A stretch of DNA of 64,000 bases from Ailurus styani (Eukaryota > Chordata > Mammalia > Carnivora > Ailuridae): assembly GCA_002007465.1 (NCBI GenBank), contig LNAC01000009.1, forward strand, positions 147,238 through 211,237, given 5' to 3'. The position numbers were made by a program, and so were the translations under genes. Of the stretch, positions 10,495 through 20,779 are shown one piece after another; positions within the stretch are counted from its first letter, which is position 1; each line of letters opens with the position of its first letter. Below the pieces are notes generated by a model. It ran no database searches. It was not told the origin of the DNA and saw only the letters and a program-made list of their open reading frames with translations.

Positions 10495-11040
10495 TGCAGT
10501 CAAGCTGGCCGCCTTTTAAAGGGTGTATCGTTCGCTGAGTTTTACCTCATCTCTGCATCTGTATAACCACCACCGTGGTCAGGGTGGAGACCAGTTCCAT
10601 CTTGCTGTCCCTCTGTGGTCAGGCCCTTCCCCCACCCCTGACTGCCAGCAGCCATCAGTCTGTTTTCCATCCGTATCGGTTTTTTTTTTCTTTTTAAGAT
10701 TTTATTTATTTTTTGGATGTAGAGAGAGAGCACAGCAGGGGGAGCAGTAGGCAGAGGGAGAGGGAGAAGCAGGCTCCTTGCTGAGCAAGGAGCCTGATGT
10801 GGGGCTTGATCCCAGGACCCCGGGACCATGACCCAAGATGAAAGCAGCCGCCCAACCGACTGAGCCAGCCAGGTGCCCCTTCCAGCCCTGTAGTTTTGCC
10901 TCTTCCAGAATATCATATAGTATGTAACTTTGGAGATCGGCTTCTTTTATTCAGTGCCTTTGAAATTTATGAAGTTGTTTTCATCAGTTTATTCCTTTTT
11001 ATAGCTAAGTAATATTCCATTGTATACACATGGTCAGTAT
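10495..11040 (-). mobile_element. L1 LINE, antisense 3' part
   Basis: Antisense L1 sequence: 'CACCACCGTGGTCAGGG', 'TTTTGCCTCTTCCAGAATATC', 'GGCTTCTTTTATTCAG' and 'TAAGTAATATTCCATTGTAT' are classic L1M antisense blocks. It is interrupted by the SINE at 10681-10879. A sense-strand L1 piece follows directly. Confidence 0.8.
10681..10879 (-). mobile_element. CAN SINE inside L1
   Basis: Inverted SINE from poly(T) at 10680 to the head complement ending 'CCAGCCAGGTGCCCC'. The flanks TTCCATCCGTATCGGTTT and TTCCAGCCCTGTAGTTTT look like a decayed target-site duplication, so the copy is older than the perfectly flanked ones. Confidence 0.93.
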
Positions 11041-11134
11041 TTATCTCCTTAGAATTTGATCTTGGTTAACTAGCTCTGTTTTCTGGAAATAGATAAAGAT
11101 GGCATTTGACCCACAAAAATCAAGCAACCCAATT

Positions 11135-11340
11135 AAAAAACTTGAGTGGGCATCTCCAAAGAAGACACACAAAATGGCAAATAAGCATATGAAAAGGTGC
11201 TCAACATCATCAAGCATTAGGGAAATGTAGATCAAAACCACAGATACCGCCTCACACCCATTTAACATGGCTGCTTTCAAAAGAAAAAAAACAGGAAATA
11301 ACAAGTATCAGTGAGGGTGTGTAGAAACTGGAGCCGTTGG
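11135..11340 (+). mobile_element. L1 LINE, ORF2 fragment
   Basis: Sense-strand L1 ORF2 tail region: 'CAACCCAATTAAAAAAC', 'CATCTCCAAAGAAGACA', 'AAGCATATGAAAAGGTGCTC', 'GATCAAAACCACAGATACC' and 'CCTCACACCC'. The reading frame is broken. The matching downstream part of L1 resumes at about 12413. Confidence 0.85.
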
Positions 11341-11983
11341 TGTGGGCTGCCATCCTTCCACACGCACAGCTCTGGAGGTGGACCTCTGACCCTGGCTCCA
11401 GGGCTCACTGAGACCTTCCTGCCTCGGGTCCAAGGCGCCCTGGCGCTCTAGCTTTTGCCCTTCATGTGGCATAGTGGCCACAGAGATGAGATAGAGACCA
11501 CACGGAGAGGGGAAGGCCCTGAGGAGGCATGGAGGAAAAGTAGGGACCCAGTTACCAGCAAGGACCTGGTGAACACATCCAAGCCGAGGGACAGTCATTG
11601 AGGAAAGAAGCCATCTAGCTTGTTCCATCTGTCTGAGCGGTTCCTCGTTACCTGGGACAGTTTATATCGGACATCTCCGTGTGTAAGTCCAGACCCCGTC
11701 AGGGTTGCTTGTCATCCGGGCCGGCGTTGCTGCCCAGATCGGCTCTGCCTGGGTGCCAGCCAGCTGCACACAGCTCCCGGGCCCCTCTGCAGTGCTGCAG
11801 TGTGGGACACTGTGGAGATCTGCCTGGCATGCACGACCCAGAAGTGCCATGGACGTAAAACTCTTTGAGGCAGACCTTGGCCAGTGGAGATGAGCAGCAG
11901 TGGACAACTGCCTTCTCTCCATCCTCTCAGATCAGCAGTCTGAAGACAGAGTACCTGCAACTTCTCCGAAGGTCTCGTGATTA
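11341..11983. other. unassigned DNA separating two L1 pieces
   Basis: No gene or named repeat is seen. The piece lies between L1 ORF2 sequence ending near 11340 and the next part of the same L1 region starting near 12413. Confidence 0.4.
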
Positions 11984-11993
11984 AGGAACAGAT

Positions 11994-12107
11994 TTTTTTT
12001 ACGTGGAGCCCAATGGGGTTGGGCACTTGAACTCATGAGCCTGAGATCAAGGCCTGAGCTGAGATCAAGAGTCAGACAGTTAACCGACTGAGGCACCCAG
12101 GCGCCCC
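11994..12107 (-). mobile_element. short CAN SINE
   Basis: An inverted, short SINE (about 114 bases) without the CT-rich middle. It runs from poly(T) to 'AGGCACCCAGGCGCCCC'. The exact 10-base flanking duplication AGGAACAGAT lies at 11984-11993 and 12108-12117. Confidence 0.92.
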
Positions 12108-12183
12108 AGGAACAGATCTTTGATCCTGCCTCCTTATGCTTCCCTGTGCCTCATTCCACCCTGAGATCACACTCTTCCACTCT

Positions 12184-12388
12184 TTTTTTTTTTTAAGATT
12201 TTATTTATTTATTTGACACAGAGAGAGAGATTACAAGTAGGCAGAGAGGCAGGCAGAGAGACAGGGAGAGGAGGAAGCAGGCTCCCTGCTGAGCAGAGAG
12301 CCCGATGCGGGCCTCGATCCCAGGACGCTGAGATCATGACCTGAGCCGAAGGCAGAGGCTTTAACCCACTGAGCCACCCAGGCGCCCC
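12184..12388 (-). mobile_element. CAN SINE, young
   Basis: Inverted full-length SINE: poly(T), AAGATTTTATTTATTTATTT, a GA-rich middle, and a head ending 'GAGCCACCCAGGCGCCCC'. The duplicated target ACTCTTCCACTCT is exact at 12171-12183 and 12389-12401. Confidence 0.97.
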
Positions 12389-12409
12389 ACTCTTCCACTC
12401 TTCAGTAGT

Positions 12410-13300
12410 GTTTGCACATTAAAAAAAGAAGAAATTGGAACCATTGTGCACTATTGGTGGGAATGTGTAAAATGGTGCAGTTGCTATGGAAAACAGTACG
12501 GCAATTCCTCAAGAAATTAAAAATAGAATCACCGTATGGCCCGACAGCTCTACTTCGGAGTATGTGGCCAAAAGAAATGAAAGCAGGACCTCAGAAAGAC
12601 GTTCGCGCTTCCAGCTTCACAGCAGCCCGAGGTGGGGCTGCACGGGTGCCCACTGACGGATGAATGAAGGGCGGTGTGCGTGCACAGCACAGTTTCCAGC
12701 CTTAGAAAGGAAGGAAAGTCTGACACATTTCATCGTGGATGAACCTTGGGGGCATTGTGGCCAGATGAAATATGCCAGTCACAAAAGGACAAGTACTGTA
12801 GGATTCCACTAGTACAAGGTACCTAAGAGTAATCAAAATCATAGAAACAGAAAGGAAGTAGGATGGTGGTTGCAGGGGCTGGGGGAAGGGAGAATGGCGA
12901 ATCACTGGTTAGCAGTTAATGTTTAAGTTCAGTTTTGTTAAGACAAAAAGAATTATGCGGCTGGATGGTGGTGATGGTATGCAGCAGTGTGATTATACTT
13001 ATCGTTGAACTGTGCGCTAAAATGGTCAAGATGCGGGGGCGCCTGGGTGGCTCAGTCATCAAGTGTCTGCCTGCAGCTTGGCTCCTGATCCCAGGGCTCT
13101 GACTGGGAACGAGCCCCCCGTCCGGCTCCTTGCAGGGCGGGGTTCTCCCTCTCCCTCTGCCTGCTGCTCACCCTGCTGTGCGCTCCCTCCCTCTCTCTTT
13201 CTCTCTCTCTCTGTCAAATAAATAAATGAACTCTTTAAAAAAAATGGTTATGATGGTAAATTTTATGTTACATGTGATTTTGCCACAATATATAAAAAAT
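12410..13300 (+). mobile_element. L1 LINE, 3' end
   Basis: Sense L1: 'GAAATTGGAACCATTGTGC', 'GGTGGGAATGTGTAAAATGG', 'GGAAAACAGTACGGCAATTCC', through the ORF2 C-terminal region, to the 3' UTR with 'GGTAAATTTTATGTTACATG'. It resembles the older L1M groups. A SINE interrupts it at 13034. All frames are broken. Confidence 0.87.
13034..13240 (+). mobile_element. CAN SINE inside L1 3' UTR
   Basis: Sense SINE with head GGGGGCGCCTGGGTGGCTCAG, CT-rich tract and ATAAATAA tail. Flanks AAAATGGTCAAGATG (ending 13033) and AAAATGGTTATGATG (from about 13241) form an imperfect target duplication. Its position shows it inserted after the L1 did. Confidence 0.95.
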
Positions 13301-15440
13301 TACCATGGTTAACATATTTCTCTGTATTTATTTACATAATCATTTAATCTTAAACGTCTTTATAAATTAAGACGCTAAAATCACTATGGTGTGTGACAGC
13401 TGTATTACTGGGCCACGAAGCCTGTGGTAAAAATGACTTCTGGTTTAATTAATCACATCTGAGCTGGGAGAAACTAGAAATAGTCTGTAAGCATTGGTGG
13501 GACACCATACTCTGGGCTTCCCTGAGTGCAGTGACTCCTATAGCTGGGCATGTCCCTTGAGGAGACCTGTGTGATTATGAGATGTTGGTTCCTATGGGGC
13601 AGGCAGCTTTTAAGCTGGGGTGGATCCTGTACCCACTGAATGTGGATCTTGTTGCCTTGGACCTGATTCTCTCAGCTGCGCTGGGCTCCTTCAAGGACCC
13701 TCACAGAGGGTACTGTCCACTGCTGCCCTCTGGCAGCCTTTGGTTCCCACCCTGTATCTGTGTGAATAGACCAGTGCCAAGAGTGGCGGGTGGAAGTCTG
13801 TCCGGGGAGCCTGAACGTCGGGTGGGGCCCCAGAGCCTGGTGGGTGTTGTAGACCAGCACAGGGCGAGTGCTTAGCGCATGTCAGCTCTTAATAAAGACT
13901 CTCACGCTCCCCCGTGGCTTCCATCTGAGACTGCCTAGATACCATTGTCGGCACTTAGCTCTGAGCTGACAACACAGATGGTATTTACTCCGGCACCGTT
14001 TGGCAGGATTCCAGGCGATTGGCCCCATTCATGAGACGGTATCACTGACCTGGCGGGGAGGGGAGGGGAATCTATGGAGAAGCAAGGTCAGGGCTTTCTC
14101 CAAGAACTTTCAGGCCAGGCAGACTCCGTTAGATGAAATGGGGCCTCCACTGCAGAGCTGCCGCCTTGAGTTGCCATGACAGGGTCTCTGGTCCCATGAG
14201 TATCATTAACATGTCTCGGTGGATCTGGGTTGATGGGCCGTTACTGTGGTGTTTGATACTGTGGCACCAACACATGTAAGATATAGTATCGATTCAGTAA
14301 CACTTCTTGGGGAAACCAAGAAAACATACATCAGCAAGGTAGATTATAAAAGAGCACACCCTGATTTCAGAAGTTAAATTGTGAAGAAGTACACATCTTA
14401 GATTCAGGAAATACAATGGGAAGCAGTAATTCATTCTTTCAGCTGGCTTCTCGAGCACCGCTGTCTGCTGCCCGTGGTAGTCGATGCTGGGGAACGGTGA
14501 CCCAGAACCCAAGCTCCTGCTCTCATGGAGCTCACCGCAGCCGGCCCAGCCTCTCCCCTCCGGTCAGCCCCGAGCCTTTGCTCAAAGAGTGAGCCTCTGC
14601 AGCTTGTAAGTGTAGCTCTATTCTCGGCTCACGGTTAGGTGGCTGGACACCAGAGGAAAATTACTTTGAGGATCACTGTGCTCATGTCATCTGTGACAGA
14701 TGGGGTGATGATCACGCATTCCGGCTTACACCTGCTGTCCTGGCACAGTTATTAATAGCACCCTCCCTGTCACTCCCCAAAGTGCCCTGGTTTGGATGGG
14801 AAAACACTGAGGGAGGCATTATTTACAACCGCTGAGTTCCACATTTGTGTTGGAGAGGGTCTTGGTTTGCGGCGAGAGAACTATTTCAAAACTAGGGTCT
14901 GTTCCAGCGCAGGATCAAGCCCAGAGAAGCCACAGGAGGGTCAGCTGAATTTGGTTTGGGTCCCATTCTCCCCGTGGGCATCTGCCACTTCATATGTTCC
15001 AGTCACTCAACTCATGGAAGCATCAAAATCTGGGACAATTTGGTTTAAAAAACAATAAACATGTACATACAACAATCAGATTGTGTTTTCCTTATGAAAA
15101 TTAGGTTAACCAGATCTTAAACTCATATTCTGTGGAACGGCTAGGAAGGATATTAGTGTTTACATCAGGCCTTAAAGGGAAAGTTGAAAAATGATTATGT
15201 AGCAACACTAGTCTAGGTTAAGTGGGGAAATTTGTTTTCTGTGTTGCTATAGAAAAGAGTATGGGGATTGAATCTTTACAAGAAGTTTCATTTTTATTCA
15301 AGTGATAGATTTGATGTTTAAGGAAAATAGTTGGAAAGCCAGGAAGCTTTGCGTTCATGATAAATCGGTAACCTGAAGCCTCTTACGGTAGCAGTTATCA
15401 ATGACAGGATCCTCTGGGCCAGGTGGTCCCTGTTCCAAGG
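13301..15440. other. unique sequence, no feature recognised
   Basis: AT-rich at first (TTTAATTAATCAC near 13443), then mixed composition. ORFs at 13582-13875 and 14792-15058 have no recognisable domain. No clear repeats were found, although very old fragments could be missed by eye. Confidence 0.4.
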
Positions 15441-15444
15441 ACCT

Positions 15445-15630
15445 GGAGGTCCCCCGGAATGCTGCCCACCTTTCATAGTGGGTCTGAGAGGTTAGCACCT
15501 GAAAGTGCTGGGCTCCAGCCCCCAGTTTCTGATTCACTAGGTCTGGAATTGGGCTGAGAATTGGCATCTCCTACATGTTCCCGGGTGATGATGCTGCAGG
15601 TAGGGTGGGTGAGTGGGGCACAGCCCCCGG
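15445..15630 (-). mobile_element. MER20-like hAT-Charlie element
   Basis: 'CCCAGTTTCTGATTCACTAGG', 'TTGGGCTGAGAATTGGCATC' and 'TTCCCGGGTGATGATGCTGC' match the antisense MER20 pattern ('agtttctgattcagtagg', 'gagaatttgcat', 'ttcccaggtgatgctgatgct'). It is a non-autonomous DNA transposon relic with eroded ends. Confidence 0.7.
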
Positions 15631-15734
15631 AACCGCTGCTCACAGTCGCGGCTGGAGAGGACATAAGGGATCTCAGGAATTTAGCCTAAAATGTTGTCCT
15701 CAAAAGAGGAAGGGAGTGAGGAGGTCAGAGAGAA

Positions 15735-15935
15735 CTTCTGGTGGGCATTGATGCCGGGAGCTGCTCTGCGCATGCGTTTAACCATCTCGACGGCCCTGCT
15801 GGGAGGTGGCAGTGGCCTCCTGATACAGACGAGCAAGTGAGGCCCAGAAAGGTGTATGGGACTTGCCCGGCTGGCGTGTGGGAGAGCGGGCTGAAGCCGC
15901 TGCTCGGTACCGAAACCCTTAAAAAATGAGTGTCA
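15735..15935 (+). mobile_element. MIR SINE
   Basis: The block order resembles MIR: a 'GCGCATGCGTTTAACCATC' region, 'ACAGACGAGCAAGTGAGGCC', 'AGAAAGGTGTATGGGACTTG' and 'GGAGAGCGGGCTGAAGCC'. Moderate divergence. Confidence 0.6.
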
Positions 15936-16029
15936 AAGGCGTCAGGGAGTGAAGATGATTCTGGTAATACAAGCACGAGCGAACAGCAAGAGAAGGACCT
16001 GGTTGACACCAACTTCTACTTGGCAGTCC

Positions 16030-16260
16030 GTGCTTTTGTCTGCCATATTAGGAGCTAATTAGCTCTGACAAGATGGCCAGAAGACTGGCAATGATAAAGA
16101 AACTGTTTGATGAATCTCGCACTAAATGGATGTTGTATCTCGAATATTCGCTAATTAATTAGGTTGATATATTAGTCATCATTAGCAAAACACTTTAAAA
16201 CTACACATCTGGAACTTGAAGATGTTTGAAATGATGTTTGAAGTCACCCAGCATTCACTT
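16030..16260. promoter_or_regulatory. candidate enhancer block with homeodomain palindromes
   Basis: Repeat-free AT-rich DNA containing a perfect 14-base palindrome GAGCTAATTAGCTC (16052-16065), a perfect 10-base palindrome CGAATATTCG (16141-16150) and TAATTAATTA (16152-16161). TAATTA is the core bound by many homeodomain proteins, and paired cores favour dimer binding. Function is inferred from sequence alone. Confidence 0.35.
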
Positions 16261-16439
16261 TAGGACTTTAAACCCGGGGTGGTAGATGTTTCCAAGCTGC
16301 TCCTAAATTGTCTCACGGTACGCGTGCATCCTGGTAACAAGAAGACACGCCCGTCGCAGCCCGCCTTTCCTGGAGCCTCTCTTCCAAATTCAGTTTGGAA
16401 TATTCTAGGTCTGAGTCCTCCGATTTCTTCCTCAGCAGT

Positions 16440-17515
16440 CTTAGACCCATGTCTTCAAGTGCCATCTAAATGCTGGTCATTTTCCAAAATGTCTGTTTCC
16501 AGCCCCAAACTCTCCCCTGAACTACAGCCTGCCCACTTACTGTCCCCTTGGGTATCTCGCAAGCTCAGAGCTCGTGGTTCTCCACCTCACCCCATGCCTA
16601 ACTGGCTCCCCCTGGGGTGCCCGTGACAGTAAATAGTGCCCTTTTTGACCCACTTGTTCAGGCTCAGACATCTTGGAGTCGTCCCTGACTCCTCTCCCTG
16701 CCCACATCAGGGCCTCCAGAAGTCCTCTTGGCTTGCTTTTGATGTACCTGCCTCCTCTCTACTGCTCACTCCGGGCCACCACTGTCTCTCCTGGGCCGCC
16801 AAGGCCCCCCTCACTGGCTTCTTGGTTCCCACTCCTGCCTCACAATTGTCCAGTCTTTATTCACCGTCAGAGCGTGCATTAGATTGAATCAGGCCTGTTC
16901 GCAGTTGTCGAATAGCTTCCTCTCAACGTTGGGAGGCTAGGCGGTGGTCCTTACCGGGCCGCTGGCCCCTTGTCCTCTGGCACCCGAGCAGGCTCTTGAG
17001 CTTTTCCTGCAAGTGTTCCTGGAATATACCAAGTATACTCCTGCCTCAGGGCTTTTGCACTTGCTGTTCATTTCCCCGGGGAGTGCGCTGTGCCTCCCGA
17101 GAGCCCCTGGTCGGCAGCGTGTCCAAACACCGCGTCTCTTGTTCTCGGGCTACGTGCCTTGGAGAGTGGCTCACCCCTCCTCCTCTTAACATCCATTTTC
17201 TCATTGGAGAAGTGGAGCCAGCGTTGGGGTCATGGTGTGTTCCTGATGGGAAGCACTTAGACCCTAAGTGCCGAGGAACCCAGGGCTACTCTTCTGTGTG
17301 TGTTTGTGCTCCTACTCCTTCCGGCTCTTGTTTGCCTGTCACTGTCTCCTCGCTGTCCCCGCAGCCCAGCCCTTTCCTTTTAATGTGTCGCCATCTGCTT
17401 GCTGGCTTTTGGTGATCTTTTCCCTCATTAGAAGGTGAGCTCCTGTCTCTCCAGAGCCCAGAGGGTGCCTGGTGTATACGTGAAGCTCACTGATGTTTGT
17501 TGACTGAGTGGGTAA
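16440..17515 (+). mobile_element. L2 LINE, about 1 kb including 3' end
   Basis: Sense L2 ORF2 tail and 3' UTR: 'CATCTTGGAGTCGTCCCTGA' (the 'ccttggagtcatccttgactcctc' block), 'CAGGGCTTTTGCACTTGCTG' ('cagggcctttgcacttgctgttcc'), 'CATTAGAAGGTGAGCTCC', and an end at 'TGTTTGTTGACTGAGTG'. It encodes the degraded C-terminus of the L2 reverse transcriptase polyprotein, with all frames interrupted. Confidence 0.85.
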
Positions 17516-18685
17516 AGGCACATGTTGGGTGTGGGCTCAGCCTCTTACTGGAGAGGGGTGTGCTTCTCAAAGAGCTTGGAGAGCGTAACCAGGGCTGACT
17601 CTCCCGTGCCCACCCAGCTGGGGGCAGAGGCCGTAGCATGTCAGCTGCTGAGTCAAGTGAGGCGACTGTCTCTGGAAGTCCAGGAGCTGCCGGGGGCAGG
17701 AGACCACAGATCCTGCAGGGCCCGAGGGAGGTCGGGAGCCCTTCTGCAGTGAGGGCTTTGCCGCTTCTGCCACAGGCGTGGTCCAAGCAAAGCAGAGACT
17801 GTGGGACCCCGGCATGGTTGCCCATTGCGAGGCTGCTGGATGTTGACTGTTAGGTTTCCGTTGCTTAGCTGGAGAGGAAGGAGATGAGGTACTCCGGCAA
17901 GCAGCAGGAGTGGGTTTGGGCGTGGTATTGAGTCCTGGGCCAAAGTAAAGGCCCCAGAGTGGGGAATGTGGGAGACAAAGCTGGGAAACGTCATTTGGGG
18001 GCCAGACTCCACAAGGCTTCCAGGCACTTGAGAATTACTCCTCTAGGTATTCTGGGAAGCATCAGAAGTTTCAGAAGTGTTCTCCACACATAGTTAGACT
18101 TTTCCCGAGTATTCCATATGTCATGAAATAAGTGGCAGAGAGGAAAAATACTGTTGTTCACTTAAAAAAATAGTTTGTCTCAATTCCCAGGGGAATTTTA
18201 CAGTTAGGGGTGTGGGCTTTCTCCCTTTCTTGTCCTGTGCCTAGATTTTATTCCCAGCCCAATCCTGACTTTGAAGAACAACAAATGAACAGCTTCTTGA
18301 GAAGACCCGGGTGCTGGTTTAGCAGTGAGGGGCCTTCTGTGATGGCCCTTTCTGTAGTCACCCAGCAGGTCTCTCTGAGGTCCTCAGGACCCACATGGCT
18401 GTCTCATGAGGATGCCTTGGAACCAGAGGTTCTGACCCTTTGTGTTTTGCAGGTTAGGTTAGGCCTGAAGAAAGATGGAGCGGCCGACTTTACAGTTCAT
18501 TTCTGTGGAGTGGCTCTTCCAGGCCTGTCCGGACAGAAACAAAGCAGCCTTGTTTTGGATACAGTATCAATATTCAGTAAGGTTTAGTACTTTGTTGTTG
18601 TTGACACACCCCTGCCAGAAATAAGACAGTGGCTAGATGTGGAAAAACACCAGGGAGTCTGTGATTGGGGTTCTCTGCTTGTCTG
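17516..18685. other. unique sequence, no feature recognised
   Basis: GC-rich to mixed DNA. Several overlapping ORFs at 17487-18027 lie in different frames on both strands, which fits GC-driven chance ORFs. None resembles a known protein. Confidence 0.4.
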
Positions 18686-18689
18686 TGGA

Positions 18690-18766
18690 AACCGTGGGGA
18701 AATGTCTCCCTCTGTGGATCTCAGTTTCCTCATTTTGGAATGTGAGGGTTGGACTGACTGTGCTTC
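18690..18766 (+). mobile_element. MIR fragment
   Basis: 'GATCTCAGTTTCCTCATTTTG' followed by 'GAGGGTTGGACTGACTG' resembles the MIRc 3' section. Confidence 0.5.
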
Positions 18767-18785
18767 TTAACCTTTGGAACTCTTT

Positions 18786-18977
18786 TTGCTTTTGAGAGGC
18801 ATAAAGAGAGCACGACGGGGGCGGGGTGGGGGGGCGGCAGGAGAAAGGGACCATCCCAGGCCGAATCCCTGCTGAGCACAGAGCCTGGAGCAGGGTTCCA
18901 TCTCACCACCCTGGGCTCACGACCTGAGCCAAAACTAAGAGTCTCACGCTTAACTGACTCCACCATCCAGGTGCCCC
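18786..18977 (-). mobile_element. CAN SINE, older copy
   Basis: Inverted SINE ending 'CCACCATCCAGGTGCCCC'. It is flanked by a 19-base duplication TTAACCTTTGGAACTCTTT (18767-18785) and 18978-18996 with one mismatch. Its original A-tail region is eroded, and it carries a G-rich insert near 18817-18838 that fits a quadruplex motif. Confidence 0.93.
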
Positions 18978-19069
18978 TTAACCTTTGGGACTCTTTGAGA
19001 CTTTGATGAAATCTGTGGACTGTTCTTCCCCCAGATGGAACACTCATGGTTTGGCCAACTTCTTAAGAA

Positions 19070-19385
19070 CCCCCTGAAGCCCATGAGATGACCGATAAGG
19101 CCCTGCCCCAGCTGACGCCCACCTCTACCTCCCCCCATTCGTCTGCCTCCACCTACAGCAGGCCCTTTGCACATGCCGCCCTGCACAGAACACTCTTCAC
19201 ACCTTTGCTTGGTCATCTCCTGCTCATCCTCTGAGTCTCCCCCTTCCCTGACCTCCCAGATTAGATTAGGTTGCCCTGCTAGACGTGATTTCCTTACCCT
19301 GAACTTCTCAGCACTGATCACAGTGGTAACTAAGTGAGCCCTAGCACATGCTATCTGGCTTTCCCTAAAGTCAATGTTGTTATTT
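19070..19385 (+). mobile_element. L2 LINE 3' end
   Basis: Sense L2: 'GGCCCTTTGCACATGCCGCC', 'ACACTCTTCACACCTTTGC', 'TTCCCTGACCTCCCAGATTAG' and 'CAGCACTGATCACAGTGG'. These match the L2 ORF2 C-terminus and 3' UTR with moderate divergence. Confidence 0.82.
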
Positions 19386-20224
19386 ACTGGGTGAATCCCT
19401 GAGGTCCCTCCGGCCGTGACATTCTGTGACTGATCTGTGAGTATGTGAGTGTGTCAGAAGAAAATACCAATCTGTGCTTCCTATGAGACAGCACAAGATA
19501 TGCCTGTGCCTTGGATGGTTTCCTCTGGGGCTGGGCGGGGAAAGCACTACAAAGCAGAGCCGAGAGGGCTCAGAAGACTGGCTCCCAGCCTTTGTGCCTT
19601 AGTGCTCTGCCGGGCCTGACCTCAGACTGGTCATTCCCCTTTGTTTTTGTCCTGGACTGAGCTGGAACTCCCACTTGGAACCTTCCCACAGTGCTTGGCG
19701 TTTCCTCATATTGTTGTATTTTTCTCCAGAGGGGGAGTGACCAACGCACACTTTCCTCCTCGCAGACAAAGTCCATGTACAAAGCCTCGCGTCAGCTGTT
19801 GGGCACTGGCCTCTGCCTCCTTGCCTCTTGGGGGAGGTGAATGTGCATAATACAGCAATCTCTTGCTTTTCCCCATGATTTCACTCTTGGTTTTCCTCAA
19901 GGAGTGATCAGTGCCCCGCAGGACTCCCCGACTCAGGTCCCTTCAGAGCCAGCAGTGTTGTGCATGGAGGGGAGTCTCATTCAGAACTTCGGTTGGCACA
20001 GTATTACCTCCCTGGTTCAGGTCACTTTCCACAATCGAAATGTGATTCTGCTGGTACAGGTGTTAACGAAACTTTATTTGCCCTAAAGGAATGGGTTGTT
20101 TACCACAATATTGCAGCGGATCTTACTCTGATGAGGAAAAAAAAATCCCTTGTGAGGGTAAATAATTTTTCTTCAGCATATCTAGAGCTGGGTGTTTACA
20201 GACAATAAAATAATAAAAACAGCA
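19386..20224. other. unique sequence, no feature recognised
   Basis: No repeat or gene identified. Short ORFs occur on both strands at 19570-19900 and none is convincing. Confidence 0.4.
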
Positions 20225-20420
20225 ACAGAAGCTATTCTTTAAGAATGTCTGCTGTGTGCCAGGCACTTCTTCAATATCATATTTAACCTTTAAACCGTCC
20301 TATGAAGTAGGCAGCATAATTGTACTCATGTCATGTAAGTGAAAACAATCAGGTACTGTGAGGTTGAGTTCTTGTCCCAAAGTTGCCCAGCTGGGAAGTG
20401 CCCACGGATTCAGTGCCCAC
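20225..20420 (+). mobile_element. MIR SINE
   Basis: 'TGCTGTGTGCCAGGCACTTC', 'TATTTAACCTTTAAACCGTCC', 'TATGAAGTAGGCAGCATAATTG' and 'GTTGCCCAGCTGGGAAGTG' follow MIR in order. Confidence 0.8.
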
Positions 20421-20479
20421 CTGATTCAGATCAGGCCAGCTTCCCTCCAGGGCCAGCACCTTCCCCCACTCTCCTGCCT

Positions 20480-20775
20480 CCTCCAGTCGTGAGGAAATGG
20501 GTGGCGGCTTTCCAAGCCAAGGATAAACCCGGAGCTTGATCCCGCTGTCTCAGCGGCTGTGTCGCCTTGCTCCCCTCCTGGCCCCCGCGGCAGAGCAGGA
20601 GAGGAGTTGGGTGGGCCTTGCCCTTCTGCGAGTGAGGCGGGCTTGTGGCAGTGATGCCTCAAGGAGGAACTGGTAACGTGTGGCCAAGTAGGGTCCGCGG
20701 CGTCCTTGAAGCCTTCGTGTGAACCGCGGCATGTGTCAGATTGGCCTACTTCGGGTAGCATTTCGTTGTCGATTC
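20480..20775. other. moderately CpG-enriched segment
   Basis: About 18 CpGs in roughly 250 bases by direct count, including CCGCGGC, GGTCCGCGGCGTCC and GAACCGCGGC. Too weak to call a CpG island. No exon is recognised. Confidence 0.3.
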
Positions 20776-20779
20776 ATCT

